64,000 nucleotides of DNA from [Clostridium] colinum. GTDB taxonomy: Bacteria > Bacillota > Clostridia > Lachnospirales > CAG-274. Below are positions 32,499 through 41,513 of this stretch, one piece after another. Numbering within the stretch: the stretch's first letter is position 1; every line of letters starts with the position of its first letter. The stretch spans positions 1,426,001-1,490,000 of the forward strand of contig NZ_OW712331.1 of assembly GCF_940677205.1 (NCBI RefSeq). The letters run 5' to 3'. Position numbers and translations under genes: made by a program. The notes under the pieces are model-generated. The model made no database searches. It was not told the origin of the DNA and worked only from the letters and a program-made list of their open reading frames with translations.

Positions 32499-33458
32499 TC
32501 ACTCCTTTTTATTTTCTTCATAAAATTTTACACACTCTAGCACATATTCTTTAGCTTCTTTATCTGTTGTAAAAGTTCTACTACTTATTTCTCTTATATC
32601 TTTAAAATTTAATTTAAAAGTTCGTGGTGTCTTTTTCTTCTCTACACTTTCGATTATTAAATCTAAAGTTTCTTTTGTTATTTCAACTTTTGTAGCTTTT
32701 TCTCTAATCTTTTTACAAATATCCATACTTAAAGAAGATTTATTTTGTATAAAGAAATAATCAAAAACTATGTTTTGTACATTTTCTTTAAGATAAGATA
32801 ATTCAACTGCCATAACTAAACTTAATTCTTTTTCATCTACTTTATTAAGTAAATTTTTAATAAGATAGTTTAGCCTTAAATACCTAAATATTGTCATTCT
32901 ATTTTCGTTTGTAACATCGTGATACAAATCTTTCTGTTCGGCTATTTCTCCTGTGTTGACGGCATTTTCAAACACAAAATTTTCACTTCTTTTAGCTTGT
33001 TTTTGTTCTAATACTTGTTTCCATATTTTATAAGCCTTTGCCCTTTCACTAGGTAATAAATTCTTCCTTTGCACTAAATTTGTATCAACTAAAATAAGCC
33101 TTGCATCATCAAGGCTTATATCTTGTTTTAACACATACATATTACTTTGCAAAGTTTCATACCCTAGCATTTTTAAAGCTTCTACTCTATTATGTCCACT
33201 TAAAATAATATAATCATCATCTTTTTTCCATAAGATTATTGGGTTTAGTAGCCCTTCATCTTTTATACTTTCTGCTAGTTCTTCTAAATCTTCTTTACTA
33301 CATAAATTAAAAGGATTTTCTTCAAAACTTTTGATTTTATTTATATCTATTTGTTGTGTGTTGGTAAGTATTTTACTTTCTTCTTTAATTTCAGTATTTA
33401 AATCATTATTTTTATGTATATCTTTAAATAGTTCTTCTTTTACTTGTTTTATGTTCAT
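32499..33458 (-). CDS. ParB/Spo0J-like nuclease-domain protein (319 aa)
   Basis: Start at ATG 33458 after AAAGGAGTG. The ParB N-terminal domain is clear: 'KSFEENPFNLCSKEDLEELAESI', 'GLLNPIILWKK', 'YIILSGHNRVEALKML'. A helix-turn-helix region follows ('LLPSERAKAYKIW'). There is no ParA next to it, so it may be a regulator or leading-region protein rather than a segregation protein. Directly upstream is the decamer array at 33476-33575, its likely binding site. Confidence 0.75.
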   Translation of the reverse strand: MNIKQVKEELFKDIHKNNDLNTEIKEESKILTNTQQIDINKIKSFEENPFNLCSKEDLEELAESIKDEGLLNPIILWKKDDDYIILSGHNRVEALKMLGYETLQSNMYVLKQDISLDDARLILVDTNLVQRKNLLPSERAKAYKIWKQVLEQKQAKRSENFVFENAVNTGEIAEQKDLYHDVTNENRMTIFRYLRLNYLIKNLLNKVDEKELSLVMAVELSYLKENVQNIVFDYFFIQNKSSLSMDICKKIREKATKVEITKETLDLIIESVEKKKTPRTFKLNFKDIREISSRTFTTDKEAKEYVLECVKFYEENKKE

Positions 33459-33475
33459 AAATAACACTCCTTTAA

Positions 33476-33575
33476 CTCTGACTATGTATGATTATCTCTG
33501 ATTATCTCTGACAAACTCTGACTATGTATGATTGTCTCTTACTATCTCTTACTAACTATGATTATGTATGATTAC
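33476..33575. repeat. Array of ten direct decamers upstream of parB-like gene
   Basis: Exactly ten 10-bp units of the forms CTCTGACTAT, GTATGATTAT, CTCTGATTAT, CTCTTACTAT and similar, without spacers. A 40-bp higher-order unit (four decamers) repeats 2.5 times. A 10-bp period places each unit on the same face of the helix. It lies immediately upstream of the ParB-like gene and includes its probable promoter region. Confidence 0.9.
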
Positions 33576-33594
33576 CTTTTTTGGTAATAAATTA

Positions 33595-33801
33595 TTAGTT
33601 TATTTCATAATGTACTAAATCAATATTAAAATTTTCTATATCCATATATTCTTTAGATATTTGGATATTATCCTGTACCCATTCTTCAATTTCTTTAAAG
33701 TTATCAAGGTCGATACCTTTTTTCTTCATTTTAGATATTTCATTATCTTTCAGTTCAATATCTATACTACTTGATAAACTTATTACTAAATTTATTTTCA
33801 T
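33595..33801 (-). CDS. Small protein, 68 aa, unknown
   Basis: A short acidic/mixed protein without membrane helix, 12 bases after the 2010-residue protein gene and co-directional. Sequence 'DLDNFKEIEEWVQDNIQISKEYM' suggests helices after an N-terminal strand pair. Ends 20 bases before the decamer array. No family recognised. Confidence 0.5.
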   Translation of the reverse strand: MKINLVISLSSSIDIELKDNEISKMKKKGIDLDNFKEIEEWVQDNIQISKEYMDIENFNIDLVHYEIN

Positions 33802-33813
33802 AAAATCTCCTTT

Positions 33814-36800
33814 TTACATTTCCATCTCATACTCTTCAACAACTTCTATTTTTCCTGTCTGCTCAAGCTCATCTTCATCATAAACAACACCTTTGCTTTG
33901 TTCATCAAACTCTCGTTCAATTTCTATCTTTTCTTTTAACAAACTTTCTAAAGTTTCTTTGTGTTCAAATGGTGTGTTATGAAATTTTTCTACTTGTTCT
34001 TTTTGTTCTTGTAACTCTTTTATGTTTTTGTCTGCTATTTCTATCCTTTTATCTATTGATAAAATACACTCGTCAAGTAAATCTATATTTGCTTTTTTAT
34101 AACCATTATTTAAAGTTAATCTGTGGCTAGCATTATGTTTTAATTTTATATCTGCAAGTACCTGTACTCTAGCACTATAAATTTTAAAACCTTTATACTC
34201 GCCGATTAAATCTCCAAAGCCCGACGCATTAGTTACTTGTATTAAAAATGCACCTGCTTTTTCCTTATCTGTATATTTATTGCCTTTTATAGTTATTTCA
34301 AAATTTTCATCACTAGATAAATCTCCTAAAGTTTTTATATATTCATCATCTAGCTTTAACTTTTCTATTCTGTTGTTAAGCCTTTCAAGTTCTTTTGGAT
34401 AAATCTCATTTAAAAAGTTTTCGCTTGAATATTGCTTTTTCCTATAGGCTTTTTCTAAAACTCTAAGTTTTTCTATCTCTGTATCTATTTCCATTTTTCT
34501 TTTAATTTTGGGATTACCTGTTGCTAGTGCTTTAATTTCTGCATAATCAAGAGTTATATCATCTATATCTTTAACTTCTCGCCCTGTTATAGCGCCAACT
34601 TTTGCCTGTGTTATAAACCTTTGTTTTTGCTCTAAAATCTGCCAACTATAAGCATCAAAACTACCTTTTGTAATACACTTAAATATTTTTACTTCTTCAT
34701 TTTCATTGCCTTGTCTTAATATCCTACCTTCTCGTTGCTCAAGGTCTGACGGTCGCCAAGGTGTATCCAAATGATAAAGAGCTACTAGCTTATTTTGAAA
34801 GTTTGTACCTGCTCCCATTTTTGCAGTGCTACCTAAAATAACTCTTATATCGCCTATTCGTACTTTTTCAAACATATCTTCCCTTTGTTTTGAAGTTTTA
34901 GCACTATGTACAAAAGCTATTTCATCTTCTTTTATTCCTTTTTCTATTAGCTTATTTTTTATATCATCGTACACATTAAATTCATTCTCTTTAGGTGTAG
35001 ATAAATCGGAAAATATAACTTGTGTAGATTTATTTTCCATTGTTTGATTATATATTTCATAAACTTTATCAACAACAAGATTTACTTTGCTATCTTCATA
35101 ATCAGGATTATTTTCATCAATATGTCTTATATCAAGCCCTGCATATCTACCTTCATTTACAATTTTTAACAGATTATCTTCTCTAGGGTCTTTACCATTT
35201 TTACAAAATTCTGCTCTTTCTCCAAAGCTTTTCATCTCTTTTTCCAATTCTTCACTTGCTTCTGCTTCTAATACTTCTTTTATATGTTTTGGAACAGGTA
35301 AATTTATCATTTCTGTTGTAACTACATCTGCCACTTTATTATATAAGTTCATAAGTTCAGGTATATTTCTAAAGTTTGAAAACCTTGTTTTTAATTGAAA
35401 CCCATTTCCTGCAGGAGATATTTCTAACTTTGTTTCTGTACTTGCAAATATTTTTTGCCAACTATCAAAGTTATAAATGCCTTGTTCTCTTAATGTATCC
35501 TGCATTAAATATCTTTGCATTGTGTACATCTCTGCCATTGTATTTGATATAGGTGTACCTGTTGCAAATGTTACTTTGCCACCTATTTCTTCTATATAGT
35601 CTATTTTCATTTTTAAATTTAAAGCCTTTTTTGATGCCGTTTGATTTATACCTGCTATATTTCTAAGTTTTGTTATAAAATATAAATTTTTATACAAATG
35701 TGCCTCATCTATATATAAAGCATCAATACCTAGTTGTTCAAAATCAAGTATTGTTTCTTCTTTACTATGTATCAATTTTATGAGACTTCTTTCTAATGAT
35801 TTTCTAGTTCTTTCAAGCATTTTTATAGTAAGCCTATCTTCATTTTTATCAAGTTCACTCATCTCATTAATTATATTTTTAATTTCATTTTCTAAGTTTT
35901 CAATTATTCTATCTTTAGATATTTTAAGTAAATCAAATTGCGACTGCCCCATAATTACTGCGTCATACTCATTTTGTGCAATTTTAGATAAAAATCTTTT
36001 TCTATTTTTGGTTTCAAAACTTTTTTCATCTGCATACAAAATGTTAGCATTTGGATACAAAAGATAAAAATCATTTTTAAACTGTCCCATTATGTTATTT
36101 GGTACTACTAAAAGTGGCTTGTTTGCTCTTCCTAGTCTTTTGTTTTCCATTGCCGACACTATCATTATAAAAGTTTTGCCTGCCCCTACCTGATGGTCAA
36201 GTAGTAAGTTATTAGGGTTAAAAATGCTCCTTGCTACTGCTCTTTTTTGGTGTGGGCGAAGTTTTATATCAGGCGACAAGTTAGGTAAAGTAAGCTCTAA
36301 ATCAAAGTTTGCGTTTATAGAATTATTAAATCTTTCATTGTATTCTTTCATTATTCTATCTCTAATTTCTTTATTTTGATGAATAAACTCTTCAAATTCT
36401 CGTTCTATAAGCATTTTTTTCTCTGTTGCTTTTATAGTTTCTTCTTTGTTTTGAACATACCTTTTTCTGCCCTCACTATCTTCAACTTCATCTTTAACAA
36501 CAACTTCTGTATTATTAAGTATTTTTTCAAATATATATAACGCCCCTATACGATTTGTACCATATTCTTGTGTGGCTAAATAGTTATGTACTGTTTTATT
36601 ATATATTTTCCATTCAGAAGTTTTTTCATTATATCTAATATCAGGCTCTGAATATAAATTTAATATTTTTTTAGCAAAAGCTTTCATATCTTCAGGTTTA
36701 TATAAGTCTGAACCTATATCTATTTTTATATCAGAAAAATCTACATCTTTAGGTATAACTTCTTTTAGCTTTTCAATATTTCTTTGAAAATATGGACTTT

Positions 36801-39800
36801 CTTCTTCTAGCTCTTCTACTATTTTTAACTTATTTTTAACATTACCATTTAAGTAAATAGATTTTACTTCCCAACCTTTTGTAATATCTTCTTTGCTATA
36901 ATTTAAAGGGTTTAAGTATATAAAATCCACTTGTATAAGCTCGTCTATTATTTCATTAATCTGCTTATCATATAACTTTTGCATATACTCAAAATCTATA
37001 TCCCCATACTTATTAAGTGATAATACAAGTGCATCTTTTGCATTGTCTACACTTTCTATTTCAATATTTGGAGCAATAGTCTTTTGAAAGAAAAATTTTG
37101 TTTTTTCATATTTTCCATCAACAGATTTTTCTAATGAAGTTAAAAAATGTATGTCGTCATCTTCCTTAAAAGCCGATATATTTATTCTACTATTTATATA
37201 ACCATATTTTGCTACAAACTCATCATATATACGATTAAATTCTTTTAGCTTTTTGTTAAATAATTCATCAGAAGAATATACATCTAACTGTACATCTATT
37301 ATTTCTTTTGCTAAATCTCTAATTTTTATCATACCAATAACTCTATCTTTGTTTTTTACATTAACTTGTTCAATATGATTGTTTGAATATTTGTAAAATA
37401 TTTTATCGTTATAATAAGCGTATCTATAAATTCTATAATTAGGTTGATTAAGTAAATAGTCTATGTCTTTATCACTTTGTCCATTATCTTCATTAATAAT
37501 ATCATCATTTGTAATCAACAACTGATTATTTACAATGTTTTTAGGTAAATTTTCTATTGCTTGTTTTAAATCTTCTGATATATTTTCATTTGTAGCATCT
37601 ACTGTTAAATCGTATCTACCGTACCTGTTTGTTTTATAATTAAGTTCTCCTAAAATCATTTCAGGGTGATTTGTAAAATAGTTGTTTATTCTATTTTCAA
37701 ACTTTACTTCTGTTGTATTTACCCAATCTGGTATTTCTTGTCTCTCTTTTTCTAACTTTTGGAAAAACAAAATATCCGATGTAACTTCTGTTCCTGCTAA
37801 CTTTTTAAAAGCAGTATTAGGTAGTCTTATAGCACCTATAAGTTCTGCTTTTTTTGAAATTTCTCGCCTAAAACTATCGTCCTTTTTATCAAGTGTTCCT
37901 TTACTTGTTATTACTGCCACTATTCCATTTGGTTTAGTAAGTTCTATACTTTTATTTATAAAATAATCGTGTATTAAATAATTATTTTTATTGTATTCTT
38001 TATCATAAATACTATAATCTCCAAAAGGAACATTATCAACAACTAAATCAAAACTATTTTTATTAAAGTATTCTTTTTCAAAGCCATTTATTTTTATTTT
38101 TGCATTTGGATATAATTGTTTTGCTATTCTACCTGTTATGCTATCTAATTCAACACCTGTAATGTTACTATTTTTTAAGTTTTCAGGTAAATTTCCTATA
38201 AAATTACCTATCCCACAAGATGGCTCAAGTATTTTTATGTTACTATCATATCCAAAATTTTTAATTGCATCATAAATACAATCAATAATCTCTTTTGATG
38301 TATAATGTGCATTAAGAGTTGATGCTCTTGCCATTTCATACTCTTTATCTGTTAAAAGTTCTTTAATTTCAATAGCTTTTTCTTTAATAAATGGACTTTT
38401 TATGTTATCAATATTTTCAAAAACTTGAGGCAAACCACCAAAACCAACATAATTAGCTAATATTTCTTTTTCTTCTGCTCTCGCTACTCGTTTTTCACTT
38501 TCTATTAAACGTAATGTTTTTATTGCATCTATGTTAGCTTGTATTTTTTCATTTGTTGTAGTTGGATATGGTGTTTTTTTGTTGTGTATATTAAAGTTTG
38601 AAAACAAAAAAGAAGAAGATTTATTTATTTCTTCTTGATTTTTTAAAATATGATAAATTGTTTCTACACTCTCATCTTTAAACACAGGTAAATTAACATC
38701 AAGTGTTAAATTAACTCGCTTTAAAAGATTGTTTACGGAATAGATAGTATAAATTTGTTTTTCAAACTCTATTTCTTTTCCTATATATGAGTTTATATAT
38801 TTTAGCATAATTTCATCATTAGAAATTTCTTCTATTTTTTCTTTTTGAATTATCTCAAACTTATCTATTTTAGGGTCTATTGCCAAAGAGCTACCATTTT
38901 CCCAAGCAATATGTATTTGCCCTATATCATCTACACTTTTTATAACTCCTTTTAAGCCGTTAGGAAGGTTTTCTCCTACCATTTCTTCAAGAATTATTGT
39001 ATCTCCTATGTTGTAACTTGTTTGTTGTTGTTCTGTTTGTTTTTCAATAGTATTTTTGTTTTCTGCCTTTTCCTGTGATTTAATTTCATTATAATAATTA
39101 TTATTAAATAGGCTTATTTCTTCATCTTTTAGTTTTTCGTTAGATTTATTTTCTACAACAGAAAAAGGAACAGTTTTTTCCTGCTCCTTTTCAGTTTTTG
39201 TATTAGAATTACTAATATTTAACAAGTTTCTTTCATAATCTTTTATATTACTTTCTATTTCTAGTAAATCAAATTTTATAGTTGCACATAATTTATCAAA
39301 AAATATATCTATATCTTGTATTTTTACTTTATGTAAAATTTTAGTAGCTAAAATTTCCAACTTATCACTATCTTTTTGTATACCAAGTCTTGTATTTTTA
39401 GCAATTCTATTCATATAGTATATTAAATCTTTTAAATCTTCATCTCCTATATTATTAAATACATATTTTTCATAAAATTTATCTTTACTAAAATCTAAAT
39501 CTACTATATTTTTATGTCTTTCTTCTACATATTCCCATAGCTTTATTTTTTGTTGGTATGTAGAAGATACATCAAAAACATATCTTAACTTGCTAAAAGT
39601 CCCATCATCAAAAAGTCCTATACCTTTTTCTCCCTTTTTTACTTGATACTTTATCCTTTGCCAAGTTTTATAATCTGCTACTGCTGTTGCATTTTCATTT
39701 TGTACATATATACATAATGCATCTACAAAATTATATTTATAAAACTTGGAATAGAACTTTATAAACTTTATAAGTTCTTCTTTATTTGATAGCATCTCTT

Positions 39801-39846
39801 TTACTTTTTTACCAAAACTAACTTTTATATCTTCATATTTAGACAT
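33814..39846 (-). CDS. Giant ArdC-N/DNA methylase/SNF2-helicase protein (2010 aa)
   Basis: Domains in order: an ArdC-N-like ssDNA-binding start (about 1-110, 'ADYKTWQRIKYQVKKGEKGI'); a coiled-coil/linker; an N6-adenine methylase-like fold with motif IV 'NVPFGDY' (about 604); and an SF2/SNF2 helicase with 'DHQVGAGKTFI' (about 1215), 'DEAHLYKN' (about 1379) and a C-terminal lobe with 'LEQREGRILRQGN'. Proteins of this type are hallmarks of Clostridia conjugative elements, possibly protecting or remodelling incoming DNA. Acidic tail 'EEYEMEM'. Enzymatic activity is not demonstrated. Confidence 0.8.
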   Translation of the reverse strand: MSKYEDIKVSFGKKVKEMLSNKEELIKFIKFYSKFYKYNFVDALCIYVQNENATAVADYKTWQRIKYQVKKGEKGIGLFDDGTFSKLRYVFDVSSTYQQKIKLWEYVEERHKNIVDLDFSKDKFYEKYVFNNIGDEDLKDLIYYMNRIAKNTRLGIQKDSDKLEILATKILHKVKIQDIDIFFDKLCATIKFDLLEIESNIKDYERNLLNISNSNTKTEKEQEKTVPFSVVENKSNEKLKDEEISLFNNNYYNEIKSQEKAENKNTIEKQTEQQQTSYNIGDTIILEEMVGENLPNGLKGVIKSVDDIGQIHIAWENGSSLAIDPKIDKFEIIQKEKIEEISNDEIMLKYINSYIGKEIEFEKQIYTIYSVNNLLKRVNLTLDVNLPVFKDESVETIYHILKNQEEINKSSSFLFSNFNIHNKKTPYPTTTNEKIQANIDAIKTLRLIESEKRVARAEEKEILANYVGFGGLPQVFENIDNIKSPFIKEKAIEIKELLTDKEYEMARASTLNAHYTSKEIIDCIYDAIKNFGYDSNIKILEPSCGIGNFIGNLPENLKNSNITGVELDSITGRIAKQLYPNAKIKINGFEKEYFNKNSFDLVVDNVPFGDYSIYDKEYNKNNYLIHDYFINKSIELTKPNGIVAVITSKGTLDKKDDSFRREISKKAELIGAIRLPNTAFKKLAGTEVTSDILFFQKLEKERQEIPDWVNTTEVKFENRINNYFTNHPEMILGELNYKTNRYGRYDLTVDATNENISEDLKQAIENLPKNIVNNQLLITNDDIINEDNGQSDKDIDYLLNQPNYRIYRYAYYNDKIFYKYSNNHIEQVNVKNKDRVIGMIKIRDLAKEIIDVQLDVYSSDELFNKKLKEFNRIYDEFVAKYGYINSRINISAFKEDDDIHFLTSLEKSVDGKYEKTKFFFQKTIAPNIEIESVDNAKDALVLSLNKYGDIDFEYMQKLYDKQINEIIDELIQVDFIYLNPLNYSKEDITKGWEVKSIYLNGNVKNKLKIVEELEEESPYFQRNIEKLKEVIPKDVDFSDIKIDIGSDLYKPEDMKAFAKKILNLYSEPDIRYNEKTSEWKIYNKTVHNYLATQEYGTNRIGALYIFEKILNNTEVVVKDEVEDSEGRKRYVQNKEETIKATEKKMLIEREFEEFIHQNKEIRDRIMKEYNERFNNSINANFDLELTLPNLSPDIKLRPHQKRAVARSIFNPNNLLLDHQVGAGKTFIMIVSAMENKRLGRANKPLLVVPNNIMGQFKNDFYLLYPNANILYADEKSFETKNRKRFLSKIAQNEYDAVIMGQSQFDLLKISKDRIIENLENEIKNIINEMSELDKNEDRLTIKMLERTRKSLERSLIKLIHSKEETILDFEQLGIDALYIDEAHLYKNLYFITKLRNIAGINQTASKKALNLKMKIDYIEEIGGKVTFATGTPISNTMAEMYTMQRYLMQDTLREQGIYNFDSWQKIFASTETKLEISPAGNGFQLKTRFSNFRNIPELMNLYNKVADVVTTEMINLPVPKHIKEVLEAEASEELEKEMKSFGERAEFCKNGKDPREDNLLKIVNEGRYAGLDIRHIDENNPDYEDSKVNLVVDKVYEIYNQTMENKSTQVIFSDLSTPKENEFNVYDDIKNKLIEKGIKEDEIAFVHSAKTSKQREDMFEKVRIGDIRVILGSTAKMGAGTNFQNKLVALYHLDTPWRPSDLEQREGRILRQGNENEEVKIFKCITKGSFDAYSWQILEQKQRFITQAKVGAITGREVKDIDDITLDYAEIKALATGNPKIKRKMEIDTEIEKLRVLEKAYRKKQYSSENFLNEIYPKELERLNNRIEKLKLDDEYIKTLGDLSSDENFEITIKGNKYTDKEKAGAFLIQVTNASGFGDLIGEYKGFKIYSARVQVLADIKLKHNASHRLTLNNGYKKANIDLLDECILSIDKRIEIADKNIKELQEQKEQVEKFHNTPFEHKETLESLLKEKIEIEREFDEQSKGVVYDEDELEQTGKIEVVEEYEMEM

Positions 39847-39908
39847 TTATATCAACCTTTCTTTTGATATATTATTTCATACTAATATAATAACATAAAA
39901 ACTTATTA

Positions 39909-40082
39909 AAAAAGTCCAGAAAAAGTCCAGAAAAAGTCCAGAAAAAGTCCAGAAAAAGTCCAGAAAAAGTCCAGAAAAAGTCCAGAAAAAGTCCAGAAAA
40001 AGTCCAGAAAAAGTCCAGAAAAAGTCCAGAAAAAGTCCAGAAAAAGTCCAGAAAAAGTCCAGAAAAAGTCCAGAAAAAGTCC
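39909..40082. repeat. Sixteen tandem copies of an 11-bp repeat
   Basis: The unit AAAAAGTCCAG repeats 16 times without interruption and without variation, just upstream of the giant gene. The 11-bp period is close to one helical turn and the A-tracts are in phase, which would bend DNA strongly. Because 11 is not a multiple of 3, it is open in several frames, but I see no reason to call it coding. It could be an iteron array, centromere or phased-bend control region. Confidence 0.95.
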
Positions 40083-40086
40083 TATA

Positions 40087-40116
40087 TTTTTTGCTTGATA
40101 TAAATCAAGCAAAAAA
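40087..40116. other. Perfect 30-bp palindrome beside the 11-bp array
   Basis: TTTTTTGCTTGAT and ATCAAGCAAAAAA form 13-bp arms with a 4-base centre, immediately next to the 11-bp array. Part of the T/A run is shared with the terminator at 40111-40136. It may be a protein-binding site or fold in single-stranded transferred DNA. Confidence 0.6.
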
Positions 40117-40136
40117 GGGATAGTTAAGACTACCCC
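40111..40136 (-). terminator. Intrinsic terminator of the tnpV gene
   Basis: Minus strand GGGGTAGT and ACTATCCC (one G-T pair) around CTTA, followed by six T. Confidence 0.8.
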
Positions 40137-40145
40137 TATACTATT

Positions 40146-40541
40146 TTATTCTAAAACTTTTTCAATATCAACATTTAAAAAATGGTCTTGATATACTACT
40201 TCTTGTAATGCTATTTCTTCTGCTTCTCTATAAAGCATTTTCTTATGTCTTTCTATTTCAACTATATTCCAATCATCTTGAATAGGCTCTTTTTCAAGTT
40301 TCTTTTCCATAATATTATCTATTATATTATAAACTTTTTCATCTATATCATTAAATATTTTAGGTAATTTACCTGCTACACCTAAAAAACTATATCTAGC
40401 TTTATTTATTGTTTTCATATGCTCCATTGCCATTTTACCATATTTACCAACTTTAAACTCTTCCTCTTCAAAAATAGGATAATACATACCGTGTTTCCCA
40501 AGTTCATATTTTATACCATTTTCGATTTTATACTTTTCCAT
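40146..40541 (-). CDS. tnpV: TnpV family protein (131 aa)
   Basis: The pattern 'GIKYELGKHGMYYPIF', 'VGKYGKMAMEHMK', then 'EIALQEVVY' near the C-terminus matches the TnpV proteins found on transposons and conjugative elements of Clostridia. Length is as expected for the family. Its function is not established; it is not a transposase by motif. Last gene of a short operon ending in the terminator at 40111-40136. Confidence 0.75.
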   Translation of the reverse strand: MEKYKIENGIKYELGKHGMYYPIFEEEEFKVGKYGKMAMEHMKTINKARYSFLGVAGKLPKIFNDIDEKVYNIIDNIMEKKLEKEPIQDDWNIVEIERHKKMLYREAEEIALQEVVYQDHFLNVDIEKVLE

Positions 40542-40544
40542 TTT

Positions 40545-40793
40545 TTATTCCTCCATTTTGTATTTTTCTTTTAATTCTTTTTTATATTGTTCTATCTCTT
40601 CATCTGTAACAGTTATATCTATTTTATCTAATAATTTATCTATTATTAATTCATATTTTATTTTTCTATCATTATTGATTTGTTCTTTAATAAATAATTT
40701 ATTCTCTAACTTATCTAATTGATTTGGTAAAGTATAAGTTTGTGTACAAAAAAATATATTTATTATAAAAGCATAAAAAACAACTGTATACAA
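40545..40793 (-). CDS. Small membrane/coiled-coil protein (82 aa)
   Basis: A hydrophobic N-terminus followed by a charged helical C-terminus ending 'KEKYKMEE'. The only usable start is a TTG at 40793 without a clear ribosome binding site, just 25 bases after the upstream stop, so the exact start is uncertain and translation may be by re-initiation. Stops 3 bases before tnpV. Function unknown. Confidence 0.45.
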   Translation of the reverse strand: MYTVVFYAFIINIFFCTQTYTLPNQLDKLENKLFIKEQINNDRKIKYELIIDKLLDKIDITVTDEEIEQYKKELKEKYKMEE

Positions 40794-40818
40794 TAATAAT
40801 TTAGAACTTGATTTACAT

Positions 40819-41061
40819 CTATTCTCTTTTTTGAAGTTCTTGTTTTACCTTTTCTTCTACTATCTTCTCTATATTTGTTGATTTTTCTTGTTGTAAATAA
40901 TTAATCGCATTTCCTAAGCTATCTTTTATCAAAAAAAGAATAAAAATATCAATAATTATACTTATAAAAAATCCTTCTTTTCTTAATATTACAAAAAAAT
41001 TGATTATCATAAAAATTGATGCTATAGTAAGAATTATTAAATCTTTTTCTGTTACAATCAT
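40819..41061 (-). CDS. Small membrane protein (80 aa)
   Basis: Two hydrophobic segments (about 8-24 and 31-47) then a helical, charged end 'IVEEKVKQELQKRE'. The beginning 'IVTEKDLIILTIASI' resembles the 45-residue peptide encoded at 45652-45789, so the two are probably paralogues. No known family. Confidence 0.5.
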   Translation of the reverse strand: MIVTEKDLIILTIASIFMIINFFVILRKEGFFISIIIDIFILFLIKDSLGNAINYLQQEKSTNIEKIVEEKVKQELQKRE

Positions 41062-41084
41062 TTTATAAATATCATTTCACCATA

Positions 41085-41501
41085 TTAAAATATTAAACTT
41101 ATTAATTGAAATGCTCCTAATATAATTAATAATATTGTAACTGTAATTATTAACTGTAAAGCAAATTGCTTAACCCCTTTTAAAATATCAGTGTATAATA
41201 TTTTTTTATTATTAGGTTCTTCATCTTTTAACATACCATAAATACTATCGATGTTTTTTAACTCTGTTATCATTTTTTTACACAAAACATCATTTATATT
41301 TGTTGTGTCCTTAAGATTTTCAATTAAATCAAGCATTTGTTTGCTATTTGCTTGATTTTCTTTACTTATACTTACTTTTACAAGTTCAAGAATATTATCA
41401 AAAAATATATTATTATTTTTTGATTGTTCTTCAAAACAATTTTCTACATAGTTTCTTAACTCTAAAAACCTGTTGTCTATATATTCTTTTATTTCTTCCA
41501 T
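41085..41501 (-). CDS. Tail-anchored coiled-coil protein (138 aa)
   Basis: About 110 helical, charged residues followed by one hydrophobic helix at the very C-terminus, a tail-anchored arrangement. GAGGAAA precedes the ATG. It lies 12 bases after the SPFH gene and is likely co-expressed; the two may form a membrane complex. Function unknown. Confidence 0.55.
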   Translation of the reverse strand: MEEIKEYIDNRFLELRNYVENCFEEQSKNNNIFFDNILELVKVSISKENQANSKQMLDLIENLKDTTNINDVLCKKMITELKNIDSIYGMLKDEEPNNKKILYTDILKGVKQFALQLIITVTILLIILGAFQLISLIF

Positions 41502-41513
41502 TTATTTTTCCTC

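Noticed and set aside
33476-33575. CRISPR array
   Set aside because: Units are only 10 bp, contiguous, with no spacers and no cas genes; likewise the 11-bp array at 39909-40082.
39906-40112. A 68-codon frame made of 'FLDFFWTFSGL' repeats
   Set aside because: It is a by-product of the 11-bp tandem repeat, which is open in several frames; no ribosome binding site and no plausible protein.
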